64,000 bases of DNA from the NCBI GenBank assembly GCA_027946365.1, contig JAPEUQ010000008.1:1798001-1862000 (forward strand). Direction: 5' to 3'. Of this stretch, positions 56,133 to 64,000 are shown piece by piece. Positions within the stretch are counted from its first letter, which is position 1, and the number at the start of each line of letters is the position of its first letter. The translations under genes and the position numbers were made by a program. This stretch comes from Kalmusia sp. IMI 367209. Taxonomy: Eukaryota; Ascomycota; Dothideomycetes; Pleosporales; Didymosphaeriaceae. The notes beneath the pieces were generated by a model that had not been told where the DNA came from, ran no database searches, and was given only the letters and a program-made list of their open reading frames with translations.

Positions 56133-57504
56133 TCATGTATCGATAAGAGGAACAGCAGGCAGAGGCTTCTCTGGCAACGGCTTGCTCGGTAGCGGCTTGT
56201 TCGTTTGAATCTCATCTGAGTATGCCGGCGGCCGCTCGTCGGGTTCATCCCGATATCCTTCATCTCTTGACTGCTGGTCCATGTAAGCTTCATCTCTGTA
56301 TCCGCCAGCCAACAATTGCTCGTCCTCCTCCTCGGCTCCTTCTCTCCGCATCCGTGCCCACACCTGATCTATCCCATCCCATCTCGCCAATTCTCTTTGC
56401 CTTTTCACAGCAAAGAACAACCACCAAGCAAACCACAAGCAGACAAGACCCAGAGCTACGAAGCCCGCAATTGCAAGGATAATATCCCATGGTAATTCGT
56501 GGACGAAGATGCCAAAACCTTCGCGGAGCGAGCCTTTCTTTCCATAACCACCCCACTCCTCAGCAAGGTAGACGATATGTCCATTTTTACGCTTGACGTC
56601 ATTTCCGAAGAAACGTCGCACCTTGTCCCAGAACCCGGGTTCCTCTACGTGCGGAACCGGTGAGTAGCGCTCGGTGAATTCCACGCTGGCGATTTCGTAC
56701 TCATACAGTGATTCCGACTCTCCGACAGTGCCAAACAGGGGACTCGCGGCCTGGTTGTGATCACCTAAACGCTCCTCTTGTATTTCCTTCCCTTGCACGA
56801 TAATAAGTAGCACCGACTGGTCGTCACTGCCGAACACGCGGCCTGTATCTTTTGGTGGCCCATTTGTTCCGCCAATCGCATCGAACACGACCTCCCATTT
56901 CTCTGTCTGCGTCTCCGGATGAGATTCAAGCCATTTGGTATAGTAGTCAAAATCCAAATCGACCTTGGAGATGATAGGTCTAGTGCACTGGCAATCATGG
57001 CCGACTTGGCAGGCTTTGCGAGCACATGCGAGCGTGTCTACGAGGTCACTACGTGTGAAGTTCGGCGGAATCTGCGGAGTAGATATTTTCGGCGGATGTG
57101 GATTCGTAGATAGCGACGGGAATATAGCTTTATTGTTTAGGAGAAGCGTGCGGTGGTCGCGAGTAAGAGAAATGTTGAAGAACTACGGCGTAGCTCATGT
57201 TAGCCTACACTTCTGTATGTTAGGGGACGAAGACACAGACTAGATCGTTCTCTTTTTGCACAAGCTTATACGTTCTATTCTCGCGCTCGCCAAAGAATTC
57301 CTGCACAGCGCATTCTGGGCATGACAGCTTCGCAATGTAGTAGGCACCAGGGGTAATGGTGGTAACGGGCTTCATTGGCTCACGACACTCCTCGTTTGCT
57401 TCGCCATCGTGGCCAGCGCAATCAAGCGACAGCTCGAGGGCACCAAATACGGCGCATGGGAGGAACAGCGAAATGACGGGTAGGCTAAACGACAACAAAC
57501 GCAT
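56133..57504 (-). CDS. Type I membrane protein with Cys-rich ectodomain and PPxY/KPLP tail
   Basis: Two exons (57504-57241, 57182-56133) join in phase 0 to 437 aa. The signal peptide is MRLLSFSLPVISLFLPCAVFG. The ectodomain has several Cys (DCAGHDGEANEEC, CPECAVQEF, ACARKACQVGHDCQC). The single membrane span is about 20 residues (IILAIAGFVALGLVCLWFA), followed by a basic stop-transfer KRQREL and an acidic cytosolic tail. The tail carries RPPAYSDE, a PPxY motif of the kind bound by WW domains of Rsp5/Nedd4-type ligases, and three NKPLPSKPLPEKPLP-type repeats that could bind SH3 domains. The intron donor is GTCTGT, a weak form. I recognise no named family. It may be a surface receptor or wall sensor, which is inference. 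Confidence 0.7.
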
Positions 57505-58080
57505 GTTTGATGGTTCAGACGAGGAGCGACAGCGGGACCATCGGCGTTCAGGAACCAGAGTGGACCGCAGCACTAAGCTGTCTTGGCGTGGGGGCGCAGT
57601 GTCTCCTTAAAGGTATAGAATGGACACGGACGAACTGAACGGTTCCAAAGTATCTATCGCAACATGCAGGAGCACTTAACTTGACGAGATTGAATGGGAG
57701 CGTACCTTGGAGCCAGAAGCGGTCTGGCGTCCAAAACAGTGAAGACAAGGAAAGCGTAGGTCTGCCAAAAGAAACATGCACATCTTAGAAGCTTGCAAGC
57801 TATTGGTGTCTATAAGGATTGTGCTACTGTTGAAGAGCAGTTGCAGTTCCTCTTTGTGAGTTCGACTGTCCTTAGGTTCCTACCACACCGATCGGCTGCC
57901 GAAGTCTGCTGGAACATGACGTCATTGTCGTCACCCTCAGCCAACAAATCACCTACATACTCCACGACGCTCAAAGCACGCCTCTTTCATACCTACATAC
58001 CATCGTACAGCTCGAAAGCATCTTTCTCCTACCGAAGCCGGGATCCAAAATACCAAGTTATCAACATTAATTCATCCAAA
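57505..58080. promoter_or_regulatory. Divergent promoter region, membrane protein / small conserved protein
   Basis: 576 bp between divergent start codons. No convincing gene. The run of plus-strand codons before 58081 is open in frame but has no better start. Confidence 0.5.
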
Positions 58081-58395
58081 ATGTCCCAAAACAAATCCAC
58101 CTTCCAATCCGCCTCATACTCCTTCTCCTCTTCCACTATCAATGGCGAAACCCGCTCCCGTAGCGAAGCCACCTTCAGCGACCCTTCCGGTACAAGAGTG
58201 CACCGTAGCTCACAGGAGCCTGGTCAAACCGCCCGCGAAGAGCGGCTAGAGTATGACAATGCAGGGCGCAGGATCGAGGATTCAGGAATAAAGGGCAGGA
58301 TCGAGGACGTAACGGACAAGGAGCAGGAGGAGAGGGACAGGGAGTACGAGGAGAGGATGGAGGATGAGTATGCGAAGAAGGAGGGTGGTGCCTAG
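58081..58395 (+). CDS. Small conserved hydrophilic fungal protein
   Basis: 104 aa from the ATG at 58081 (context CAAAATGTCC). The N-terminus is Ser-rich (FQSASYSFSSSTINGETRS), followed by FSDPSGTRVHRSSQEPGQTA, a run of charged residues and a Glu/Asp/Arg-rich helical end (ERMEDEYAKKEGGA). No Cys, signal or membrane segment, and likely disordered. Short proteins of this pattern recur in filamentous ascomycetes, so I think it is real; the function is unknown. The frame is open upstream to 57793 without a better start. Confidence 0.7.
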   Translation: MSQNKSTFQSASYSFSSSTINGETRSRSEATFSDPSGTRVHRSSQEPGQTAREERLEYDNAGRRIEDSGIKGRIEDVTDKEQEERDREYEERMEDEYAKKEGGA

Positions 58396-59088
58396 GGGAT
58401 CGTCCTAGGAAGAGGAGGAAATGGGATGTGGTCTCGCGAAGGCGAGACGCGAAACAGGACAGCATTTCCACAGAGTCGGAATGACGACCCAGAATGCGGA
58501 GAGCAAAGTGGCATCAGATTGGCTGAATAAAATGTGTATTAGTTGACCCCTCGATGAAAATTGTAAACCTACGAATTTAATGAATATGACACTTAAGAGC
58601 ACAATGTTACTACCAGACTTCCAGGCCAGCATATTGGAAATGTAATATCCGCGCCCATCCACCCCGATCATCCACTTATCTCACCACGCTAAATGTCATA
58701 CCTGAGTATCCGCGCCAGACTGCAATATCCGCGTTTGTATTGCTCTACACCCCATCAGCCGCGAATAGCCGCGACCGCCCGTGCGATATATCCACCACCT
58801 CCCGCATGTGCAAGCGCGCACATGATAGATTTTTCCAGTCGTTATCCGGATTGATGCTAACAATGACATCGTTGCTGATTAGTTGAATTGGTGAGCTGGC
58901 ATTTCAAGGGAGCGCGGATGGAGATGGCAGGGAGCAGACTATATATGTTCACGTAGACCTCCGTCTCCCTATCGTTGCCTTTGTCCGAGTGAAAGTCTCC
59001 CTCGCTGTTCGACCGAGTATATATGCCAGCAAGCTGTGATAGATTTGTGTCCATGATACAACGGTGAAAAGCGTCTAAGCAATCCATC
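58396..59088. other. Intergenic, no gene
   Basis: 693 bp upstream of the P450 gene. It has several ATATCCGCG/AATATCCGCG-like repeats around 58644-58765 (ATATCCGCGCCC, TATCCGCGCC, ATATCCGCG, TAGCCGCGACC), but no frame. Confidence 0.45.
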
Positions 59089-60776
59089 ATGGAGTTTCTC
59101 CCTAACCTCGCGCGCACACTCCTGGCTTCGCCGCTCCTCTTCCTAGCCTCCATCTTAGGACTAGTCCTCTTTTACGTATGTATCCAGCCTATCATACCAT
59201 GGCAAACACTCACACCACCTAGATCTCCGCCGTTATCATCTATCGCCTTACCCTACATCCCCTCGCTCACTATCCTGGTCCCAAACTCGCCGCCATTACC
59301 GACATCTATCTAACATACTATGCCTACCACGGCTCGCGTCACCTCGCCTTCCATCGCGCGCACGTCAAGTACGGACCGTGCGTGCGCATAGGTCCCAATA
59401 TGCTGTCCATAAACACCGCCAGCGCGCTTAAAACCATCTACGGGTTCCGTGCCAATGTACGGAAGGCTGATTTCTACACGGCTTTTCCGGCGAACAAAAA
59501 GACATATAATGTACATAGCAGTATTGACAAAATGCAGCATGCACGGAAAAGGAGGGTCATGAGCCATGCATTTAGCGACCAGGCGATTAAGAGCTTGGAA
59601 AAGTATATTTTGGCAAATGTGAGGACAGCGTGTCGGTTGTTGGGAGAGAATCGCAAGGGAGCTGAAGAGGGCAAGGCATGGGGAGAGGCGTGGAACGTGG
59701 CGAACTGGTGTAACTGGCTGGTATTTGATATCATGGGTGACTTAGTTTTTGGTAAGGCGTTCGGGATGTTGGAGAGCCCTGCAAATCGGTTCGCGGTGGA
59801 ATTGGTTGGTAATGCGGCACATCGACACCTAATTGTGAGTTCGATTCGTCTGCAAGGCTGGGTTAAATGCTAATGCAGACAGTGTGGAACGCATTTGACG
59901 ATACACAATTGGCACCTAGATAAGATATTGTTCCGCAAGATTGCTGCGCAGCGAGGCCAGTATATGCAGTACAGCAAATCGCAAGCTATGGAAAGGACCA
60001 AGATGGGGCTCGATGTTGACCGCAAAGATTTTTTCTATCACCTCTTGAATGCCAAGGACCCAGAAACTGGCAACGGATTCAGCATGGATGAATTGTGGGG
60101 CGAATCGAACCTGTTGATCATTGCCGGCTCAGACACGACATCTACAGCCATGGCTGCCACATTCTTCTATCTTACCCACAACATGGCGACCCTGCAGAAG
60201 TTGTGCAATGAGATTCGGACTACTTTCTCTGACGTGGAAGAGATTGTGGCTGGACCTATTCTTAGCAGCTGTTCATATTTGCGCGCGTGCATCGATGAAT
60301 CCATGCGTATGACACCGCCGGTGGCGGGTGCTCTTCCTCGGCAAGTTCTTCCGGGTGGTATGGACATTGATGGCCACCATATCCCAGCCGGAGTCGATGT
60401 GGGCGTTCCGCATTACGCAATTCACCATAACGCTGATTACTTCCCACGACCCTTTGACTACATTCCCGAACGCTGGCTTTCGGATCCAGCCTCCAACCCT
60501 CTACACAACAACCTCGCGGTCGCCCATGCTGCGTTCTGCCCATTTTCCATCGGCCCTAGGGGGTGCATTGGGAAGGGTTTGGCGTATGTAGAGTTGACTG
60601 TCACGATTGCACGAGTGTTGTTCCTTTTCGATCTGAGATTGGCGCCTGGGTCGACATTGGGGGCGGGTAGTAAAGACTTAGAGATTGGAAGGACGCGGGC
60701 AACAGAGTATCAGATCGAAGACCGGTTTGCGAGTATGAAAGATGGACCACTTTTACAGTTCCGGCCAAGAGAATGA
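59089..60776 (+). CDS. Cytochrome P450 monooxygenase
   Basis: Membrane-anchored heme monooxygenase of secondary metabolism type. Exons are 59089-59175, 59223-59834 and 59883-60776, giving 530 aa. The N-terminal anchor lies in exon 1 (LLFLASILGLVLFY), followed by ISAVIYRLTLHPLAHYPGPK across intron 1, the usual proline-rich hinge. Then IIAGSDTTSTAM (I-helix, with AGSDTT), ESMR (ExxR), RWLSDP (PERW region) and the heme loop FSIGPRGCIGKG with the axial Cys. The 48-nt second intron ends at ACAG (59881-59882); the alternative acceptor a few bases earlier gives an immediate stop. The substrate cannot be told and no synthase or transporter genes are nearby, so this is not a clear cluster. Confidence 0.95.
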
Positions 60777-62182
60777 CATATTTCTTCTTTCAACATAGAT
60801 TGTAGGGTTTTGCCTGAACGAGAACTTTCCTAATATCTAATACTCTAATGGCCGATTCAGTGTCTCCCAAAGTGATTCTATTGTACACTCGAAGTTCTTT
60901 TCATCACCATCTTCCTAATGTTCGTAGTATTTGTCTTCACCTAGCGAGTGCTAGTGTCGATTTCCACTTTGGGCGTCTTTAGCCCTGCTAATGTGACCAG
61001 TCAATATTGAACAAGGAGTTAATGGCTATCTAACAGGTCTTGAACGACATCGACCTCCCGGGAGGTCTCAAAGCCTATTCACAAAGCCCAACCACTTGAG
61101 CATGATGACTTGTTGCGAGACTGTCGAGCAACGTGGTTCATGATATTTTCGACTTCAAGGAAATGTTTCATAGCGTGCAATTCTTCGTGGCGACCAATAC
61201 CACTAGGATATTCACTTTATGACGGCGAGTTCTGTACTTCCAGGCATATTTAATCCTTCATTGATGCAAAATCTCCTCTCCTTAAATCGCTAGGGACTTA
61301 GCATGGCCGGATATGGCTGATCTGATAGCATACCACCTAGTCCGGGAATAATGGCAATCGTGCAAGGCGTCGTCGAGCTTTTTGACACTCGAATGCATGT
61401 TGAAGCTATACACAACACGTGCCACGACACTAGTAATTAAATCAGCCATAGGTGAATATACTCTCACCGTGTGTGAATGAGCTGGTCCTATAGAGGTGGT
61501 GTTTGCTTTCATATAGACTAAGTAGCCTTACATGACAAGACCACCTTGGGTAAACAGTGCCTTCATGTTCAGCTTCGTAGACAAATTTTGGGATCCTCAC
61601 TGATACTATACGAGGAATTACATTGGCGGGAAAGCCTTATGAATGGTGAGGCACTCTCTGTGGAAGTGCATAGATAGTTTCGCTACTCTCTTGTGATATT
61701 ATTCGGTCTAGAGTGTTTTTGATACTTCTTACGCGCTGCTGTAGAGTGTTTAGATGAAGCCGTCGAAGTGGAACTGTTTGACGCGCACCGAAAGCGGAAT
61801 AATGGTTCCAAGTTGCAAGACGAAGATGTCGAGCTAGGACATGAAGCTATCTCCAATTCCGACATGTAAACTAATATACCGGGGTGTTATGCTATGCAAA
61901 TGAATCAAATTAAGGTTCAGAATCTTCCACCAACAGATCACCAGTTTGACCGCACCTAGAGCGACCGAAGAACAGAGTGAAACAGCAAAGCAGTTGAAAG
62001 TGCCGGGGCTGACGCTAAAATTATCGATAGTATTATATAATCATTCTTGGCGAATCTGGGTTTCGACGACTTTTCCAGAGCGCGCAAATGCATCTCGGAA
62101 CAATCAATTACTGCATTTTCCGCCATCTCTTGCCCTCATCTGCACCTTTCCGGAATCTGTCAGAAAAGTGCACATAAACGGC
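60777..62182. other. Intergenic, no gene
   Basis: 1.4 kb of AT-leaning DNA. The frames are short and unmatched. Confidence 0.5.
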
Positions 62183-63316
62183 ATGGCGTTGTCCCGGACA
62201 TCCTCACTTGGTCGTGCTTTCCTCTCCAGGGGTTCTTCGACACGCGTGGCCAGCGCAATCTTTTTGTCCACCCGCTTCACAGCACCATATCGCTCAATTT
62301 CATCAACTTCACGAAGTTTCCAGGCGACTTTTCAAGAAGATGCCACCAGATCCTCTAATACATCTCCTCCAGCTCCAATACCTGAGGATCTGCAAAGAAC
62401 GAATGCTAGATCCGTCGCAATTTTCAAGGTTCCAAAACGCGCTACGAAAAACGCAGTGAAATCAATGTTCGAGAATGCAGGTCTCAGTCCGTACGTGTAT
62501 AATTCCAGATTTGTGACGATAGACTGGAATTTGGGCACCTCTTGTTATATTCGTCACGTGATTCTTGCTGATCTAAAAAACAGTGCCAACATTCACATGC
62601 GACTGGATCGCTTTAGATTCGAGGGGGACACATACGCATATGTGGAGTTAGCAGACGAGCTGCAAGCCAAGCGAGCCGTCGAAGTGCTCAATGGCAACGA
62701 ATTCCTCGGTAGCAAAGTCTACTTCAGGGCCCTAAAGCCAGACTACACATGGGACCTTCTCCCTTCTCAACATCGACGCTTTGTTGTCAACAATGAGGCC
62801 GGTATTAGAGATGCAATTCAGCCCTATCTTGATGGTCGCCGGGTCCGTCTCTCGGTCAAAAGTCCTGCCTGGGGCAAGAAAGGAAATGTGACGCAACGCC
62901 GTCACACAGACTTAGAAGTCTTGGAACGAACCTTCTCTAAATTCGACATCGAGGCGATCAGCCGGGTAGCACCACAGCACGGACAGATAACGTTGAACCC
63001 TAAATACTTCTGTCACATCGACTTCACCACGAAGAAGGGCGCCGATGAGGCTATCCACGCTTTTCACAACAAGGAAATTGAGGGTGTACTAGTATGGGTT
63101 AAGAATGCTGAGATCGATGCTACAAAAGCGTACCAAATTGGAACGGCAAACAAAGCTATATTGACCGAGTTGCAAGAGAAGGGCCAGGCGCCAACAGAGA
63201 TCGATGAGAACTTAGTTTCGAAGTTTACAAAGAGAGATCCTATGAATTTTGACCGTGGAAGGAATTCGACGGATGACTCTAGGCAATATATGCCGCGCGC
63301 GGAGAGCGCCGTATGA
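62183..63316 (+). CDS. Mitochondrial RRM RNA-binding protein
   Basis: Two exons (62183-62490, 62584-63316) join to 346 aa. The N-terminus (MALSRTSSLGRAFLSRGSS...) is Ser/Arg/Ala-rich with no acids, a mitochondrial presequence. An RRM follows: SVAIFKVPKRATKN, then, across the intron, NAGLSPANIHMRLDRFRFEG, TYAYVELADELQAKRAVEVLNG, with the RNP1-like TYAYVEL. A second, more degenerate RRM-like fold appears later (KYFCHIDFTTKKGADEAIHAFH). Likely role: mitochondrial RNA processing or translation. The intron is 93 nt, a multiple of three with no stop; spliced and unspliced forms are both open. I prefer splicing because the GTACGT donor and AAACAG acceptor restore an unbroken RRM. Confidence 0.8.
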   Translation: MALSRTSSLGRAFLSRGSSTRVASAIFLSTRFTAPYRSISSTSRSFQATFQEDATRSSNTSPPAPIPEDLQRTNARSVAIFKVPKRATKNAVKSMFENAGLSPYVYNSRFVTIDWNLGTSCYIRHVILADLKNSANIHMRLDRFRFEGDTYAYVELADELQAKRAVEVLNGNEFLGSKVYFRALKPDYTWDLLPSQHRRFVVNNEAGIRDAIQPYLDGRRVRLSVKSPAWGKKGNVTQRRHTDLEVLERTFSKFDIEAISRVAPQHGQITLNPKYFCHIDFTTKKGADEAIHAFHNKEIEGVLVWVKNAEIDATKAYQIGTANKAILTELQEKGQAPTEIDENLVSKFTKRDPMNFDRGRNSTDDSRQYMPRAESAV

Positions 63317-63937
63317 GGTCATGTTAGGTTGTTTAAAAAGATTAGCGAGCATGCTAACCTTCTTTTAAAAGGTGTTGGTCGACTTGGCAAGAGCTATCTG
63401 ACATGTATTATATTAGTGTAGACTACGATGTAGGATATGGAAAAGCGTGCATGAACGCGCTAGAATATAACAATATGGAACGCGACTGTACATCAAGATT
63501 CTGGAGAGCATCACAGTAACAAGACAGAATTTTCTTGTTCAGGCTCATAATTTTTTGGGAACTCGCTAATGTAGACAAGTGGGTAAACAGTAGGATTATC
63601 ACAAAAATGCATGCTACGGCCTACGCCTCACAACATCTCAATGTTACCCGCCCCGCGAGGCCAACTCCGCCTTCGAATTTGCCCGCCAGCGCAATCCCGC
63701 CCGTGCATCTATCTCCTCATCCGGTCAGCTCTAAGCGCGAAGCATCGAATCACGCTTCCAGCCTCCACTTCGCGAGCCAATCAGCACTCGCTACGTTGAA
63801 CATCCCAATCGTCGCCGGGTCACCGCACTTTACCTGCATGCAGAGCCACCTAGGCCCGACATGCGCGACACCCGAAACGCGCACTGGACTTGTTTAAATG
63901 CAAGGTTGCCCCAGATCTCAACATTACAAGCAACAAA
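63317..63937. other. Intergenic, promoter of the right-edge gene
   Basis: 621 bp. A CCAATCA element lies at 63777-63783, about 155 bp before the downstream ATG. The last 300 bp are GC-rich. Confidence 0.55.
63777..63783 (+). promoter_or_regulatory. CCAATCA element (possible HAP/CCAAT-complex site)
   Basis: The heptamer GCCAATCAGC is a strong match to the CCAAT-complex site and lies about 155 bp upstream of the final gene's start codon. Confidence 0.5.
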
Positions 63938-64000
63938 ATGGCGGACTCACCGGCTCCAACAGCTCCACCTGTTCCAACAACGTACCGTGAGCGACTGGCA
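63938..64000 (+). CDS. 5' end of a gene running off the right edge
   Basis: The ATG at 63938 has an excellent context (CAACAAAATGGC). The 21 visible codons read MADSPAPTAPPVPTTYRERL plus one; this is too short to identify. A GTGAGC in the final bases could be a splice donor, which would end this exon after TTY. Confidence 0.4.
   Translation, partial: MADSPAPTAPPVPTTYRERLA

Noticed and set aside
1..64000. Secondary-metabolite cluster (acyltransferase, P450, FAD monooxygenase, NmrA protein)
   Set aside because: The candidates are 8 to 50 kb apart, separated by housekeeping genes, and no core synthase is present.

Overview
The window is nuclear DNA of a filamentous ascomycete (Pezizomycotina; Dothideomycetes is my best guess, from gene content only). 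The signs are compact spliced genes with 45-180 nt introns (GTAAGT/GTACGT-type donors, CTAAC/CTGAC-type branch sites), fungal-only families (HET, DUF1996, Zn2Cys6, NmrA, DUF3176) and fungal housekeeping genes (septin CDC10, golgin RUD3, complex I 21.3 kDa subunit). I see no tRNA, rRNA, intact transposon or prokaryotic feature. Exon joins were made by eye from GT/AG sites, reading phase and family motifs; joined lengths are divisible by three except where a break is stated.

Layout. 1-9.4 kb: the 5' part of an unrecognised gene running off the left edge, mitochondrial lipoate ligase (AIM22), a 3 kb gene-poor stretch, and an FAD monooxygenase whose model needs a 6-nt exon. 9.9-11 kb: decayed remains of a DUF3176 membrane-protein gene. 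12-22 kb is a housekeeping block: RUD3, MRPL32, CDC10, a BAHD-type acyltransferase, LTO1 and cytosolic methionyl-tRNA synthetase, with two head-to-head pairs and one tail-to-tail pair only 19 bp apart. 22.5 kb: a small proline-rich, probably GPI-anchored wall protein. 22.9-30 kb: no convincing gene; the first third is AT-rich, the rest GC-rich and full of simple repeats, and it leads up to a striking gene at 30-32.3 kb, a Zn2Cys6 DNA-binding domain fused to a maltose-O-acetyltransferase-like domain whose catalytic His is not in place.

32.7-40 kb: mitoribosomal uL3m, a HET-domain protein, an acidic unknown, and a divergent pair of secreted-protein genes (a 98-residue, eight-cysteine candidate effector and a DUF1996 protein). 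40-46.6 kb: an atypical Zn2Cys6 protein beside two head-to-head carboxylesterases, one broken by a one-base frameshift. 47-64 kb: complex I subunit, a long RING/coiled-coil protein, a GH5 endoglucanase, an NmrA-type reductase, a type I membrane protein with a PPxY tail, a small conserved protein, a cytochrome P450, a mitochondrial RRM protein, and the start of a gene leaving the right edge.

Respiration and mitochondrial translation are well represented (AIM22, MRPL32, uL3m, complex I, RRM protein), interleaved with secreted or accessory genes (GH5, esterases, P450, DUF1996, Cys-rich protein, HET). The most unusual item is the DNA-binding/acetyltransferase-like fusion.
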